Shown: one piece after another, positions 9,719 to 17,914 of the stretch
How positions within the stretch are numbered: position 1 is the first letter of the stretch
Layout: each line of letters starts with the position of its first letter
DNA from: a virus
DNA length: 64,000 bases
Direction: 5' to 3' (one strand)
IMG/VR virus record: IMGVR_UViG_3300035698_014029
Location: 1 to 64,000 of that record
Translations under genes and position numbers: made by a program
The notes under the pieces: model-generated
What the model saw: the letters and a program-made list of their open reading frames with translations, nothing else
Told to the model about the DNA's origin: nothing
Databases searched by the model: none

Positions 9719-10957
9719 ATGGTAACGAAAGCATTAAAAAGATTTTTCAGGTTAGATTCTATTGAAGAAAAAATAGATCATTATATAGAACTTGAAAAGC
9801 AAGAAAGTATTCAAAAATCAGTAAGAGATGAACTTGCTATAGCTTATACTAATCAAAAAAATATTTTTGATAATAGTGTAATTTCAACTGATGAATTTGT
9901 AAAGGTAAAAGTTAAAGAAAAATATGATCTATTTATTGATAGTTATATGTCTGAACTTAAAAAAGCCAAAGGAGAATATGATCAATTAAAATCTAAAAGA
10001 GTAAAATTACTTCAAAATGAAGAATTTGCCAAAGCTGTAAAATTATATAAAGCTCGACAGTTATTTGATAATAATGAATTTTCTTTAATTGTATATGATA
10101 ATATTATTAAAGCGGTAACTAAAAAAGAAGTAAAATATGCAGATAGTATTGTATTTAATTCTAATCGTGAATTATTATTATTAAAAAGAGCTAAAGGTGA
10201 TGAAAATGCAGGTAAATGGGTTATTCCTGGAGGGCATGTTGATCCTGGAGAAATTTGGGAAGATGCTGCGAAAAGAGAATTAAAAGAAGAAGCCGGAATT
10301 GATTTAGATAAAATAGAAACATGTTCTGATTCAAATGTTTTATCGGGAGAATATAAAAAAAATGGAGTTCATATTAAATATTATATGTCTTATTTAAAAG
10401 AAAAGAATCCTACTATTCTTTTAGATGATAAAGAAACTCATGATTATGAATGGGTAAAGGTTGAAGATTTAAAAGATTATGAAATGGTTTTTGATATGAA
10501 AGAAAATATTGATAAGATTATTCATCCTTGGAAACAAAAAGTTATTCAATTAAAAAAATCATTAGATGATGAAATAATAACTCCTCAGATATTTAATTTA
10601 GCACTTAAAAATATAATAGAAAAAAGTAAAAAAGAGATTAAGGAAATAAATAATATAGAAAAAGCTGATAAATATTCAAAAGATCAGTTAAAAGATATGA
10701 TATCTGAACATGAGCGTTTAATTAAGATATTAAACCCTTACGCTAAAATGGATAAGAAAGTATCTACTGAGTTAGATATTCAAAATAAAGAGCTAGAAGG
10801 ATACAAAAAACAATTATCTACATTAACTAAAGGAAATGAAGTTGATGATAAATATACTTTATCGTTAAATGATTTTGAAAAATTAAACAATACTATAAAA
10901 AAAGCTGAAGAATTGGTACAAGAAGTAAATGAAAAAATTGAAGGATATGGAAAATAA
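9719..10957 (+). CDS. Nudix hydrolase domain with flanking coiled coils, capsid module
   Basis: 412 residues. The Nudix box is complete at about residues 180-202: GGHVDPGEIWEDAAKRELKE followed by EAGID, that is G-x5-E-x7-R-E-x-x-E-E-x-G-hydrophobic. Known Nudix enzymes hydrolyse nucleoside diphosphates linked to another group. Long charged helices precede (about 20-130) and follow it (about 280-410), which is unusual for a free enzyme and resembles scaffold-like proteins. ATG 9719 is preferred to TTG 9698. It ends ...EGYGK, with the stop codon inside the 14-bp sequence duplicated around the homing endonuclease. Immediately upstream of the prohead protease before that insertion, so a head-assembly or packaged role is inferred. 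Confidence 0.75.
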   Translation: MVTKALKRFFRLDSIEEKIDHYIELEKQESIQKSVRDELAIAYTNQKNIFDNSVISTDEFVKVKVKEKYDLFIDSYMSELKKAKGEYDQLKSKRVKLLQNEEFAKAVKLYKARQLFDNNEFSLIVYDNIIKAVTKKEVKYADSIVFNSNRELLLLKRAKGDENAGKWVIPGGHVDPGEIWEDAAKRELKEEAGIDLDKIETCSDSNVLSGEYKKNGVHIKYYMSYLKEKNPTILLDDKETHDYEWVKVEDLKDYEMVFDMKENIDKIIHPWKQKVIQLKKSLDDEIITPQIFNLALKNIIEKSKKEIKEINNIEKADKYSKDQLKDMISEHERLIKILNPYAKMDKKVSTELDIQNKELEGYKKQLSTLTKGNEVDDKYTLSLNDFEKLNNTIKKAEELVQEVNEKIEGYGK

Positions 10958-10958
10958 T
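10945..10958 (+). repeat. 14-bp direct repeat, left copy
   Basis: ATATGGAAAATAAT, identical to 11903-11916. It contains both the stop codon of the Nudix gene and the start codon (ATG 10947) of the GIY-YIG gene. Flanking bases differ, so the identity is exactly 14 bp. Confidence 0.85.
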
Positions 10959-11915
10959 TTTCAAAATACTGAAATAAATTATTTTGAAAATTTATCAGGT
11001 AAGATGATTGTTCATCCGTTATTTGATCAAATTATGAATTTTACTAAAGCAGATGATGATAAATATAAACTTATCTATCAAACAGTAAATTTAATAAATG
11101 ATAAAAATTATGTAGGTCAACATACTACAGATAATTTAGATGATGGTTATTTAGGATCTGGGTATAATTTAAAATTAGCTATTAAAAAATATGGGAAAAA
11201 TAGTTTTAAAATTAGATTTTGTTGTTTTTGCAATGATCAAGAAAATTTAGATAAAGCGGAAATTACTTATATTAAGTATTTTCAATCTTTAGATAAAGAA
11301 GGAGGTTATAATATATTACCTGGAGGTAAGTTTTTTTTAAATGAAAAAATAAGAAAAAAATCAGAAAAAATACGTAAAAAAAGATTTGAAAGTGGAGAAA
11401 TAGCTCCTTGGAATAAAGGTAAAATTGGAGTTTATTCTAAAGAAACTTTAAAAAAGATGTCTGAATCAAAAAAGGGAAATATTCAAACATCAGAGTCTAA
11501 TTTAAAAAGAAGTTTAGCTTTAAAGGGAAGAATTGTGTTAAAAGAATCAATTGAAAAAGCAAAAGAAACAAGAATAAAAAATGGGACATATAAACAGTCT
11601 CCATCGGAAGAAACAAAAGAAAAACTTCGTCAAGCTAATTTGGGTAAAAAACAATCTCAACAAACTATTAATAAAAGAGTTGAAAAAAACAAAGGGAAAA
11701 AGCGAAATTCTAAACAATTAGGTAATTTATCTAAAGGACAAAGAAAAAATCTAAAAAAAATAATTCAGAAAGATTTTGATGAAGATATAGTAAAAATTTG
11801 GAGTAATAGTTTTGAAGTTTGTGAATTTTATGTAAATTTTAATAAAACTGTATTATTAAGACAAACAAAATTAGGTAAAAAATATAAAGGATATATCTGG
11901 ACATATGGAAAATAA
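10947..11915 (+). CDS. GIY-YIG homing endonuclease with NUMOD motifs
   Basis: 322 residues from ATG 10947. The catalytic GIY-YIG domain runs from about residue 40 (KLIYQTVNLINDKNYVGQHT, then GYLGSGYNLKLAIKKYG, and a Glu-containing helix DKAEITYIKYF). The middle is very basic, with at least two NUMOD3-type DNA-binding repeats (SKETLKKMSESKKGN and SEETKEKLRQANLGKK). The C-terminus (SFEVCEFY... KYKGYIWTYGK) looks like a NUMOD1-type motif. Such free-standing enzymes cut homing sites in alleles lacking them. It overlaps the Nudix stop by 11 bases and the protease start by 11 bases, and is flanked by a 14-bp repeat, so it is a mobile insertion into an older tight gene junction. Confidence 0.88.
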   Translation: MENNFQNTEINYFENLSGKMIVHPLFDQIMNFTKADDDKYKLIYQTVNLINDKNYVGQHTTDNLDDGYLGSGYNLKLAIKKYGKNSFKIRFCCFCNDQENLDKAEITYIKYFQSLDKEGGYNILPGGKFFLNEKIRKKSEKIRKKRFESGEIAPWNKGKIGVYSKETLKKMSESKKGNIQTSESNLKRSLALKGRIVLKESIEKAKETRIKNGTYKQSPSEETKEKLRQANLGKKQSQQTINKRVEKNKGKKRNSKQLGNLSKGQRKNLKKIIQKDFDEDIVKIWSNSFEVCEFYVNFNKTVLLRQTKLGKKYKGYIWTYGK

Positions 11916-11916
11916 T
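11903..11916 (+). repeat. 14-bp direct repeat, right copy
   Basis: ATATGGAAAATAAT, identical to 10945-10958. It contains the stop codon of the GIY-YIG gene and the start codon (ATG 11905) of the prohead protease. Confidence 0.85.
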
Positions 11917-12723
11917 AAATTTAACTTTTGTATTCCTATAAATGATGAATGGATACAAAAAGCATCTAAAGAAAAAGGTGATAAAAAATATGATAATATG
12001 TTTGTGTCAGGAATTGGAAGTGACAATTCTGAAGATACTGATGAAGAAATTTTAGAACCAAATGGGTTTATTTTAGATAAATTTTTAAAATCTGGAATTG
12101 TTAATTGGGAACATATGTCTAAACAAAATCCTGAAGCTATAATAGGAGAACCAGTAGAAGCTAAAGTAGAAAATAATAAATTTTATTTAAAGGCAAAATT
12201 ATATAAAGAAGTTCCTTTAGCGAGAAAAGTATGGGATGCTATGATTAATATGAAAAAATCTGGCTCTACAAGACAGATGGGATGGAGTATTGAGGGGAAA
12301 AAATTAAAAAAAGATATTATAAATCCTAAAAAAATTACAAAAGCATTAATTACTGGGATATGTTTAACAATGATGCCAAAAAATTCTAATACGTGGGCAG
12401 ATATAGTTAAAGGAGAACAAAAAAAAGATTATATAGAATTTGATGATGATGCAAATGGTGGTAAAATTTATTTATTAGATATTACAACTCCAAAAGGAGT
12501 AAGATTAACAATAGATAAAGATTTTAATATAAAGATAGATAAAGCGATGACTACTGACTCTGCAAGAGCGTTAATTCCTGAGAGTTTAGATAATAAACTT
12601 GTTAATTTAAAAGGGAAAACGTTTACAAAAAATATAAAAGAGTTGAGTAATTATCATAAATCTACAGGGTTTAATAAAGACACTTTAAAAAAAATTAAGA
12701 AAAAAATTAAGAATTATTTTTAA
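11905..12723 (+). CDS. Prohead maturation protease
   Basis: 272 residues. The family pattern of HK97-type prohead proteases (serine protease, herpes-protease-like fold) is visible: GFILDKFLKSGIVNWEHMSK with His70 as the likely catalytic histidine, an EPVEAKVENNKFYLKAKLY strand pair, and MGWSIEG with Ser128 as the likely nucleophile, followed by ITKALITGICLTMMPKNSN. The enzyme would cleave scaffold and capsid N-termini during head maturation. The C-terminal 60 residues (from about 215) are basic and probably lie outside the catalytic domain. It is followed by scaffold and major capsid genes, the classical order. Start codon lies inside the 14-bp repeat next to the homing endonuclease. Confidence 0.82.
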   Translation: MENNKFNFCIPINDEWIQKASKEKGDKKYDNMFVSGIGSDNSEDTDEEILEPNGFILDKFLKSGIVNWEHMSKQNPEAIIGEPVEAKVENNKFYLKAKLYKEVPLARKVWDAMINMKKSGSTRQMGWSIEGKKLKKDIINPKKITKALITGICLTMMPKNSNTWADIVKGEQKKDYIEFDDDANGGKIYLLDITTPKGVRLTIDKDFNIKIDKAMTTDSARALIPESLDNKLVNLKGKTFTKNIKELSNYHKSTGFNKDTLKKIKKKIKNYF

Positions 12724-12764
12724 TTGGTCTAAATAAGCATTATATTTATAGCGATTATAAATAA

Positions 12765-12776
12765 GATATTTGGTAT
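12765..12776 (+). promoter_or_regulatory. Late-promoter-like motif before scaffold gene
   Basis: GATATTTGGTAT, 24 nt before the scaffold ATG. GATATTTG differs from the Bacteroidota -7 consensus TAnnTTTG at one base. Nearly the same sequence at the same distance precedes the capsid, sheath and 47651 genes. A -33 element is weak here. Confidence 0.5.
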
Positions 12777-12800
12777 AGATTATGGAAGATAAAAACATAA

Positions 12801-13613
12801 ATGGAAGATAATACTAAGAAGCCAGAAGCAAATCAAGATGAAATAAGAAAAAACTTGGCTGCTCTTGATTTCTCAAAAGAAGAAATTGATGATCTTTTAG
12901 TAAAAGCTGAAGCATCAAAATCTGAAGAAGAAATCGAAAAGGGTTCTAAAAAAGATCTTGAAGATTTAGAAAAAGCTTACAAAGAAATAGAAACCAAAGA
13001 GGGAGAAGTTGAAAAAGCTTATAAAACAGATAAAGAAGGTATTTCTGGAGAAAAAGAAGCCATGATGGCTAAAATGAAGGAAAAAGGATATAAACCTGCT
13101 GTTGAAAAAGCTGAAATTGATGAGCTGAATAAAACTAAGATTGAAAAGAAAGAAGAAATCGTTAAAAGTGAAGATCAGGAAAAGAAAGATGAATTAATAA
13201 AAGGTCTTTCTGAAAAAGTTGAAGAATTAGAAACTAAAGCTAATAATACTGAAGAAGTAGATGAACTTAAAAAGTCTATAGGAAGTGTTACAGAGTCTAT
13301 TTCTGAAATTAAAAAAATAGTAACTAGTATTGCTAATACTCCTAATGGGATGAAATCTCATCAATATAGTCAGTTTTTAGAAAAAGCTGAAGATAATGAA
13401 CTTAATAACGATAATAAAAAAGTTATTTCTTTAAGAGATAAAGAAACACTTACTAAATCTTTAGAAAATTTAGCTGATGCTACTGATGATGTAGATAAAA
13501 AAGCTTTTTTAGAAAAAGCTATAATGGATTATAATTCTAATCCAGAATCTCAATTATCAGGTCAACTAGTTTCTGAAATCCAAAAGGCTGAGAATTGTAC
13601 GTTTACAGCTTAA
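12801..13613 (+). CDS. Capsid scaffold (assembly) protein
   Basis: 270 residues, almost entirely charged helix with Lys/Glu heptad-like runs (EEEIEKGSKKDLEDLEKAYK and similar from about 35 to 190), the normal look of a phage scaffolding protein that templates the procapsid and is removed by the protease. It lies between the protease and the major capsid gene. The C-terminus (LSGQLVSEIQKAENCTFTA) is less charged and could be the capsid-binding end, by analogy with other scaffolds. A repeated string ATGGAAGATAA appears just upstream at 12781 but opens only a very short frame, so ATG 12801 is taken. Confidence 0.75.
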   Translation: MEDNTKKPEANQDEIRKNLAALDFSKEEIDDLLVKAEASKSEEEIEKGSKKDLEDLEKAYKEIETKEGEVEKAYKTDKEGISGEKEAMMAKMKEKGYKPAVEKAEIDELNKTKIEKKEEIVKSEDQEKKDELIKGLSEKVEELETKANNTEEVDELKKSIGSVTESISEIKKIVTSIANTPNGMKSHQYSQFLEKAEDNELNNDNKKVISLRDKETLTKSLENLADATDDVDKKAFLEKAIMDYNSNPESQLSGQLVSEIQKAENCTFTA

Positions 13614-13625
13614 AAAATCATATAA

Positions 13626-13637
13626 GATATTTGGTAT
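13626..13637 (+). promoter_or_regulatory. Late-promoter-like motif before major capsid gene
   Basis: GATATTTGGTAT preceded by TAA, 23 nt before the capsid ATG; 16 bases (TAAGATATTTGGTATA) match the site before the scaffold gene. A possible -33 element is TTTA at 13602, 20 nt upstream. The capsid gene needs very high expression, which makes a promoter here plausible. Confidence 0.55.
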
Positions 13638-13660
13638 AATAAAAAGAATAATAAACATAA

Positions 13661-15154
13661 ATGGACGATTTATATAATGCTGTTAATCAGCTTGATTCAG
13701 GCTCAGATGTTTTTGGGAATCCTCAAATAGTTGATGCTCTTATTAAAGCAACTACAGCAGGAAGTACAACAGGTAGAACTTTAGATAGCACAATAACATC
13801 AGGTGCTTCTTTAAAGGTTGAGTCTTTAGAACCAACTTTAAAAATTCTAACCAATAGAGACAAACATATTAAATTCTATAAAATGTTACCTAAGCAAAAA
13901 GCTTATAACACAGTAGAAGAATACAATCAATTAGTAGATTACGGTGGAACTTCAGGGATTTTCAATAGTGAAGGTGAACTTCCACAATTTACAGATTCTC
14001 AATACAGACGTAAATCTGTATTAATTAAGTACACAGGAATAGCTGGTGAAGTAACTCATCCTGCTATGCTTGTAAAAACTGGAAGTGGTGTTAGTGATTT
14101 ATTTGCTCAAGAAGTACAAAATAAAACAATGTATTTAATGAGAGCTTTAAATACTCAACTTTCTACTGCTAATAGTGATAATGTAGCAAATGAATTTGAT
14201 GGCTATTTTAAGCAACATTTTGATGGTATTGTTGGTGCAGGTGGAACATTAGCTAATTATAAAAACAGTTCAGCTGTAATTGATGCTAGAGGTGCTTCTT
14301 TAACTGATGCTAATATAGAAGATGCTGCTCATGCAATTGTAAACGATGGTTTTGGTACTGCAACAGGTATTATATCTGCTCCTGTAGTATTTAATGACTA
14401 TGTTAAACAATTCCATGAAAGTAAACGAGTAAATGTAGGACTTCCAGGAGATGCAACAACAGGTGCAACAATGGGTCAAAAAGTTAATCAAACTGCAACT
14501 CAGTTTGGAATGATTGATTTAGTAGATGATATCTTCTTTGACAGAAGATTACCAAAAGCTTATAACGCTGCTGCTGAAAATGCACAATCTCCTGCTGTAA
14601 TTATAGTTGATGGAGGAGCTCCTTTAGCTGTAGAAACAGATACAAGTAATGAATTTGCAACTGCTGGTGCTGGAGATTATTTCTATGCTGTAGCTTCTAA
14701 AAACAGATATGGTGAAAGTGCTATGACTATTATGAGCACAACTACATTATCAGTTAGTGCATCTCAATCTGTAGATATTAAATTTACAATTACAGATAAT
14801 GCTTATGCAGCAGAATCATTTGTAATTTACAGAACAGAAAAAGATACTCTTAATTATTTAACTGCTGATTTTTATCCAATTTTTACAGTTAATTTAGCTG
14901 AAAGAACTGCTGGATATGATGGTGGAATAGCTGGATTAGTAAGAGATCGTAACCGAGAGTTACCAAACACAAAAAGAGCTTTTGTATTTGATAATTCAAC
15001 TGAAATGTGGGGATTAAAACAATTAGCTCCTATCATGAGAATGGATTTAGCTGTTACTTCTCCAAGTAGAAGATTTATGATTTTAAGTTATCTAACTCCG
15101 GTGCTTTACGCCCCCAAAAAGCTTGCAATCGTGAAAAACATAGGTCGAGCTTAG
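13661..15154 (+). CDS. Major capsid protein with inserted Ig/FN3-like domain
   Basis: 497 residues. Position after protease and scaffold, length, and the sequence run (LKVESLEPTLKILTNRDKHI, then KAYNTVEEYNQLVDYGG, then LIKYTGIAGEVTHPAML) fit an HK97-fold major capsid protein. At about residues 308-425 there is an extra beta domain (VIIVDGGAPLAVETDTSN..., GDYFYAVASKNRYGESA..., SFVIYRTEKD) that reads like an FN3/Ig-like domain exposed on the shell. The HK97 fold resumes after it (TEMWGLKQLAPIMRMDLAVT). The last 20 codons switch to a GC-rich codon choice unlike the rest. A strong terminator follows. Confidence 0.82.
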   Translation: MDDLYNAVNQLDSGSDVFGNPQIVDALIKATTAGSTTGRTLDSTITSGASLKVESLEPTLKILTNRDKHIKFYKMLPKQKAYNTVEEYNQLVDYGGTSGIFNSEGELPQFTDSQYRRKSVLIKYTGIAGEVTHPAMLVKTGSGVSDLFAQEVQNKTMYLMRALNTQLSTANSDNVANEFDGYFKQHFDGIVGAGGTLANYKNSSAVIDARGASLTDANIEDAAHAIVNDGFGTATGIISAPVVFNDYVKQFHESKRVNVGLPGDATTGATMGQKVNQTATQFGMIDLVDDIFFDRRLPKAYNAAAENAQSPAVIIVDGGAPLAVETDTSNEFATAGAGDYFYAVASKNRYGESAMTIMSTTTLSVSASQSVDIKFTITDNAYAAESFVIYRTEKDTLNYLTADFYPIFTVNLAERTAGYDGGIAGLVRDRNRELPNTKRAFVFDNSTEMWGLKQLAPIMRMDLAVTSPSRRFMILSYLTPVLYAPKKLAIVKNIGRA

Positions 15155-15204
15155 TTGATAATCAAGTAGTTACAATAAAATAAGGATAGGGTATATCCCA
15201 AAAA

Positions 15205-15239
15205 AAAGAGTGGGTTATCATACTCACTCTTTCCTTTTT
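15205..15239 (+). terminator. Rho-independent terminator after capsid gene
   Basis: An 11-bp stem (AAAGAGTGGGT pairing with ACTCACTCTTT, one G-U pair) with a 6-base loop TATCAT, then CCTTTTT. It lies 51 bases after the capsid stop and would isolate high capsid transcription from the neck genes. Confidence 0.85.
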
Positions 15240-15273
15240 AAATTTAAAATATTAATAATTAAAAATTGTTATA

Positions 15274-15939
15274 ATGACTGTAAAAATACAAACAAGTAAA
15301 AAGAATAATTTTAATCAATCTGTACAATTTATAGATGGTATTAAAATTAAATTTGATGAAAAAGGAATAGCAATAGTAAAAGACAAAGAAACTGCTGAAA
15401 GATTAGTTGAAAATTCTGATTTCCTTTTTTATGAAGGACAAGTTCCAGAAGGAAAAAATATCATACATATTCCTATTGTTGATACAAAGAAAGATGATTT
15501 AATTATAGAACTTCAAAATAAATTACGTGTTTTAAATCAAAGACTAGATTCTTTAAAAGCTGATAATGGTTTATTAGAAGCTAATTTACAAGATTGGAAA
15601 AAAGAAGTTAATAAATTAATTAATGAAAATAAATCATTGAAAGAAATGGTTGGACCAATTTCAAATAAAGAAAAAGAAAAAAAGAAAAGTGAAAAAGTTA
15701 TTGTTGATCCTAAAATAGATCAACAAGAGAATAACGATGATAAAGGTAAAGATAAGAAAGAGAAAAGTGGAGAAGATAAAGAATTGTCTCTAGAAGAAAG
15801 AAAAGAAATTTTAGAAAAAGTTACCGTTCCAGATTTAAAAAATATGTGCAAGGATGCTAACTTAGATAGAGGTGAATGGGAAACACTTAAAAAACCTGCT
15901 TTAGTAAAATATTTGCTTGAGAAATCAGAAAAAAAATAA
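15274..15939 (+). CDS. Coiled-coil protein with C-terminal SAP/HeH-like motif
   Basis: 221 residues. Residues 1-65 form a beta-rich head (SVQFIDGIKIKFDEKGIAIV); 70-120 are a leucine-rich coiled coil (ELQNKLRVLNQRLDSLKADN...); 125-165 are very charged and probably disordered; the last 50 residues (VTVPDLKNMCKDANLDRGEW... ALVKYLLEK) look like a SAP or HeH helix-extended loop-helix motif, known for nucleic acid binding in proteins placed just after phage capsid genes. First gene after the terminator, 3 bases from the connector gene, so probably a head-completion or head-decoration protein. Confidence 0.6.
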   Translation: MTVKIQTSKKNNFNQSVQFIDGIKIKFDEKGIAIVKDKETAERLVENSDFLFYEGQVPEGKNIIHIPIVDTKKDDLIIELQNKLRVLNQRLDSLKADNGLLEANLQDWKKEVNKLINENKSLKEMVGPISNKEKEKKKSEKVIVDPKIDQQENNDDKGKDKKEKSGEDKELSLEERKEILEKVTVPDLKNMCKDANLDRGEWETLKKPALVKYLLEKSEKK

Positions 15940-15942
15940 ACT

Positions 15943-16743
15943 ATGCCTAGCATAAGGTATAAAACTTTATATAAAAAAAATACAGGGCTTTTATTTTCTC
16001 CAGAAGAATTAATTGCTTTGTATTTTTATGGTATCGATGTAAAAAGTAAAGATGGAACAGATTTAGATAAATCTACTCTTGAATTTAATATCCGACAAGC
16101 TCAAGAAAGAGTTGAAAAATTCTTAGGTATTAAATTAAATAAAATGCTTAAGAATGAAAAAGTAGATTATTTTAGAGGAGAGTATTTAGATAAATTCCCT
16201 GTATTTTTTGTAACTTACCCAGTAACCGAAGCATTAACTTGTATAGGGTTAATGGGTCAAGTAGAACAGGTTGTATATCCCGAAGATTGGTTATTTAATA
16301 GTGGTAATAACAGAGGAGTTCCACATAGAAAAATAAGTATAGTTCCAGTAAGTTCAGCTACAAGAGGAGTTCAAGCAGGTGGAGATTTAATATATACAGG
16401 AGTTATGACTGAAATAGGGTTAAGAAGTTATTCACATGTTCCCTTTTATTGGTCATTACAATATTCTACAGGTTTTACAGAGATTCCATATGATTTAATG
16501 AACATTATAGGGAAATATGCAGCTATTGGTATTTTAGCTATTTTAGGAGATATAATCTACGGGACACCAGGATTAGCATCGCAATCGCTTAGTATTGACG
16601 GCCTTAGCCAGACAATTAATACGACGAATTCTGCAATGTATTCTGGCTTTTCTGCGAGAATTGGTCAATATTCTAAAGAAGTAGAAAAGTATTTAAAAGA
16701 AATGAAAAATTATTATAAAGGTTTTAATTTTGCAAGTTGTTAA
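15943..16743 (+). CDS. Head-tail connector (adaptor-like) protein
   Basis: 266 residues. The N-terminal part (LLFSPEELIALYFYGIDVKS, then NIRQAQERVEKFLGIKL) resembles the helical start of head-tail adaptor proteins of the gp6/gp15 type, which sit under the portal ring; the remainder has a beta insertion and a helical end (YSKEVEKYLKEMKNYYKGF). Follows the capsid genes and precedes other neck genes. Codons around 16560-16660 are more GC-rich than the flanks (CTTAGTATTGACGGCCTTAG), an odd local patch. Confidence 0.6.
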   Translation: MPSIRYKTLYKKNTGLLFSPEELIALYFYGIDVKSKDGTDLDKSTLEFNIRQAQERVEKFLGIKLNKMLKNEKVDYFRGEYLDKFPVFFVTYPVTEALTCIGLMGQVEQVVYPEDWLFNSGNNRGVPHRKISIVPVSSATRGVQAGGDLIYTGVMTEIGLRSYSHVPFYWSLQYSTGFTEIPYDLMNIIGKYAAIGILAILGDIIYGTPGLASQSLSIDGLSQTINTTNSAMYSGFSARIGQYSKEVEKYLKEMKNYYKGFNFASC

Positions 16744-16763
16744 AAATATAAAAATAATCAATA

Positions 16764-17558
16764 ATGGCAAAAAGCATTAGACAAGATACACCTCAAAACG
16801 TCATAGGACAACCTACTCCATTTTTTGATGAAAGTGCTTTTGATGCTGCAATTTGGAATAAAGGTTACGATATAGTAATTGAAAAAGCGATACGTTGTCC
16901 ATGTAAAGATAAACAAACTACTAAAAATTTATCTACGTGTCAAAATTGTAGAGGGTTAGGGTGGTTTTTTATAAATCCAATTGAAACAAAAGGAATTATA
17001 ACCGGAATAAATAAAGATTTAAAATATAAATCTTTCTCTCCTGAGTTTATAGGGGATATATCATTAACAATAAGAGATAATATTCGTCTAGCATATATGG
17101 ATAGAATATTATTTAAAAATGATTATTCTATTCTCAGTGAAGATAAAATTGTAAGAGAATTTGAAGAAAGTGGTTCTATAAAATATTTTGTATTTTTAAG
17201 TTATGAAGCTGAAACAATAGAAAGTGTATGGGTATTTAATGGAAGCGCAAATCCATTAATAAAACTAACTTCAAGTCAATATTCTATAAATAGTACTAAT
17301 GGGTTTGCATTAGATTTAGATTATGATTTTACTTCTATAACAGATTTTAGTGGGAATATAGGTGTAAGATATAAACATGAAGTTCAACATCATGTAGTAG
17401 AATTACCGCATGATTTAAGACGTTCATTTAAGATAGATAATAACGGAAAAGAAGAAAAATTACAATTACCAGTTAATGCTATATGTAGAGTAGCTCATCA
17501 AGTGTTAGATTTAGCAAATTATGATGGAGATGGTATAATTGACAATAGTTATTTATAA
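16764..17558 (+). CDS. Neck protein with zinc-binding Cys cluster
   Basis: 264 residues. Near residues 50-70 it has CPCKDKQTTKNLSTCQNCRG followed by LGWFF, a four-cysteine set likely to bind zinc, then a beta-rich body (GIITGINKDLKYKSFSPEFI, then a strand with NIRLAYMDRILF). A similar Cys pattern before a beta barrel occurs in phage head-closure or stopper proteins, but this is an inference from gene order. The C-terminus includes VELPHDLRRSFKIDNNGKEE. Between adaptor and tail-completion genes. Confidence 0.55.
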   Translation: MAKSIRQDTPQNVIGQPTPFFDESAFDAAIWNKGYDIVIEKAIRCPCKDKQTTKNLSTCQNCRGLGWFFINPIETKGIITGINKDLKYKSFSPEFIGDISLTIRDNIRLAYMDRILFKNDYSILSEDKIVREFEESGSIKYFVFLSYEAETIESVWVFNGSANPLIKLTSSQYSINSTNGFALDLDYDFTSITDFSGNIGVRYKHEVQHHVVELPHDLRRSFKIDNNGKEEKLQLPVNAICRVAHQVLDLANYDGDGIIDNSYL

Positions 17559-17573
17559 AGTAAATTTTTAAAA

Positions 17574-17906
17574 ATGGATCAATGGGAAAAAGATTTAAGA
17601 TCTCATAATATTTTAAAAGGAATTAATGTTATGGTTAATTCTGGTGATTTATTAGAGAAAGCTCAAGTAGGTGGTTTTTATGCCGATACTCCTCAAAACA
17701 GAGAAGGTGGTATAGTTGGTATGCCTTATGCTAAAAAAAGCAGTGGAAGTGCTGCTAAACAAAATTCTGCGGTAGGTAGCGGAGGTGTTAAAAAAGAAAT
17801 AAGCCTATTAAGAAATAAAATAGTTGAATTAAGAAAAGAAGGCAAAACAGTAGAAGCTAATAAATTATCAGCAGCATTAAAAGAAAAAATAAAAAAATTA
17901 TCATAA
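17574..17906 (+). CDS. Small hypothetical neck-region protein
   Basis: 110 residues. A Gly/Ser rich central linker (AKKSSGSAAKQNSAVGSGGV) separates an N-terminal segment (LRSHNILKGINVMVNSGDLL) from a basic helical C-terminus (ISLLRNKIVELRKEGKTVEA). No recognised family. Short spacing to both neighbours places it in the neck operon. Confidence 0.55.
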   Translation: MDQWEKDLRSHNILKGINVMVNSGDLLEKAQVGGFYADTPQNREGGIVGMPYAKKSSGSAAKQNSAVGSGGVKKEISLLRNKIVELRKEGKTVEANKLSAALKEKIKKLS

Positions 17907-17914
17907 AATAATAT

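Noticed and set aside
15155-15273. Small RNA or tRNA in the gap after the capsid gene
   Set aside because: The gap holds one clear terminator hairpin; no cloverleaf or second conserved structure could be drawn.
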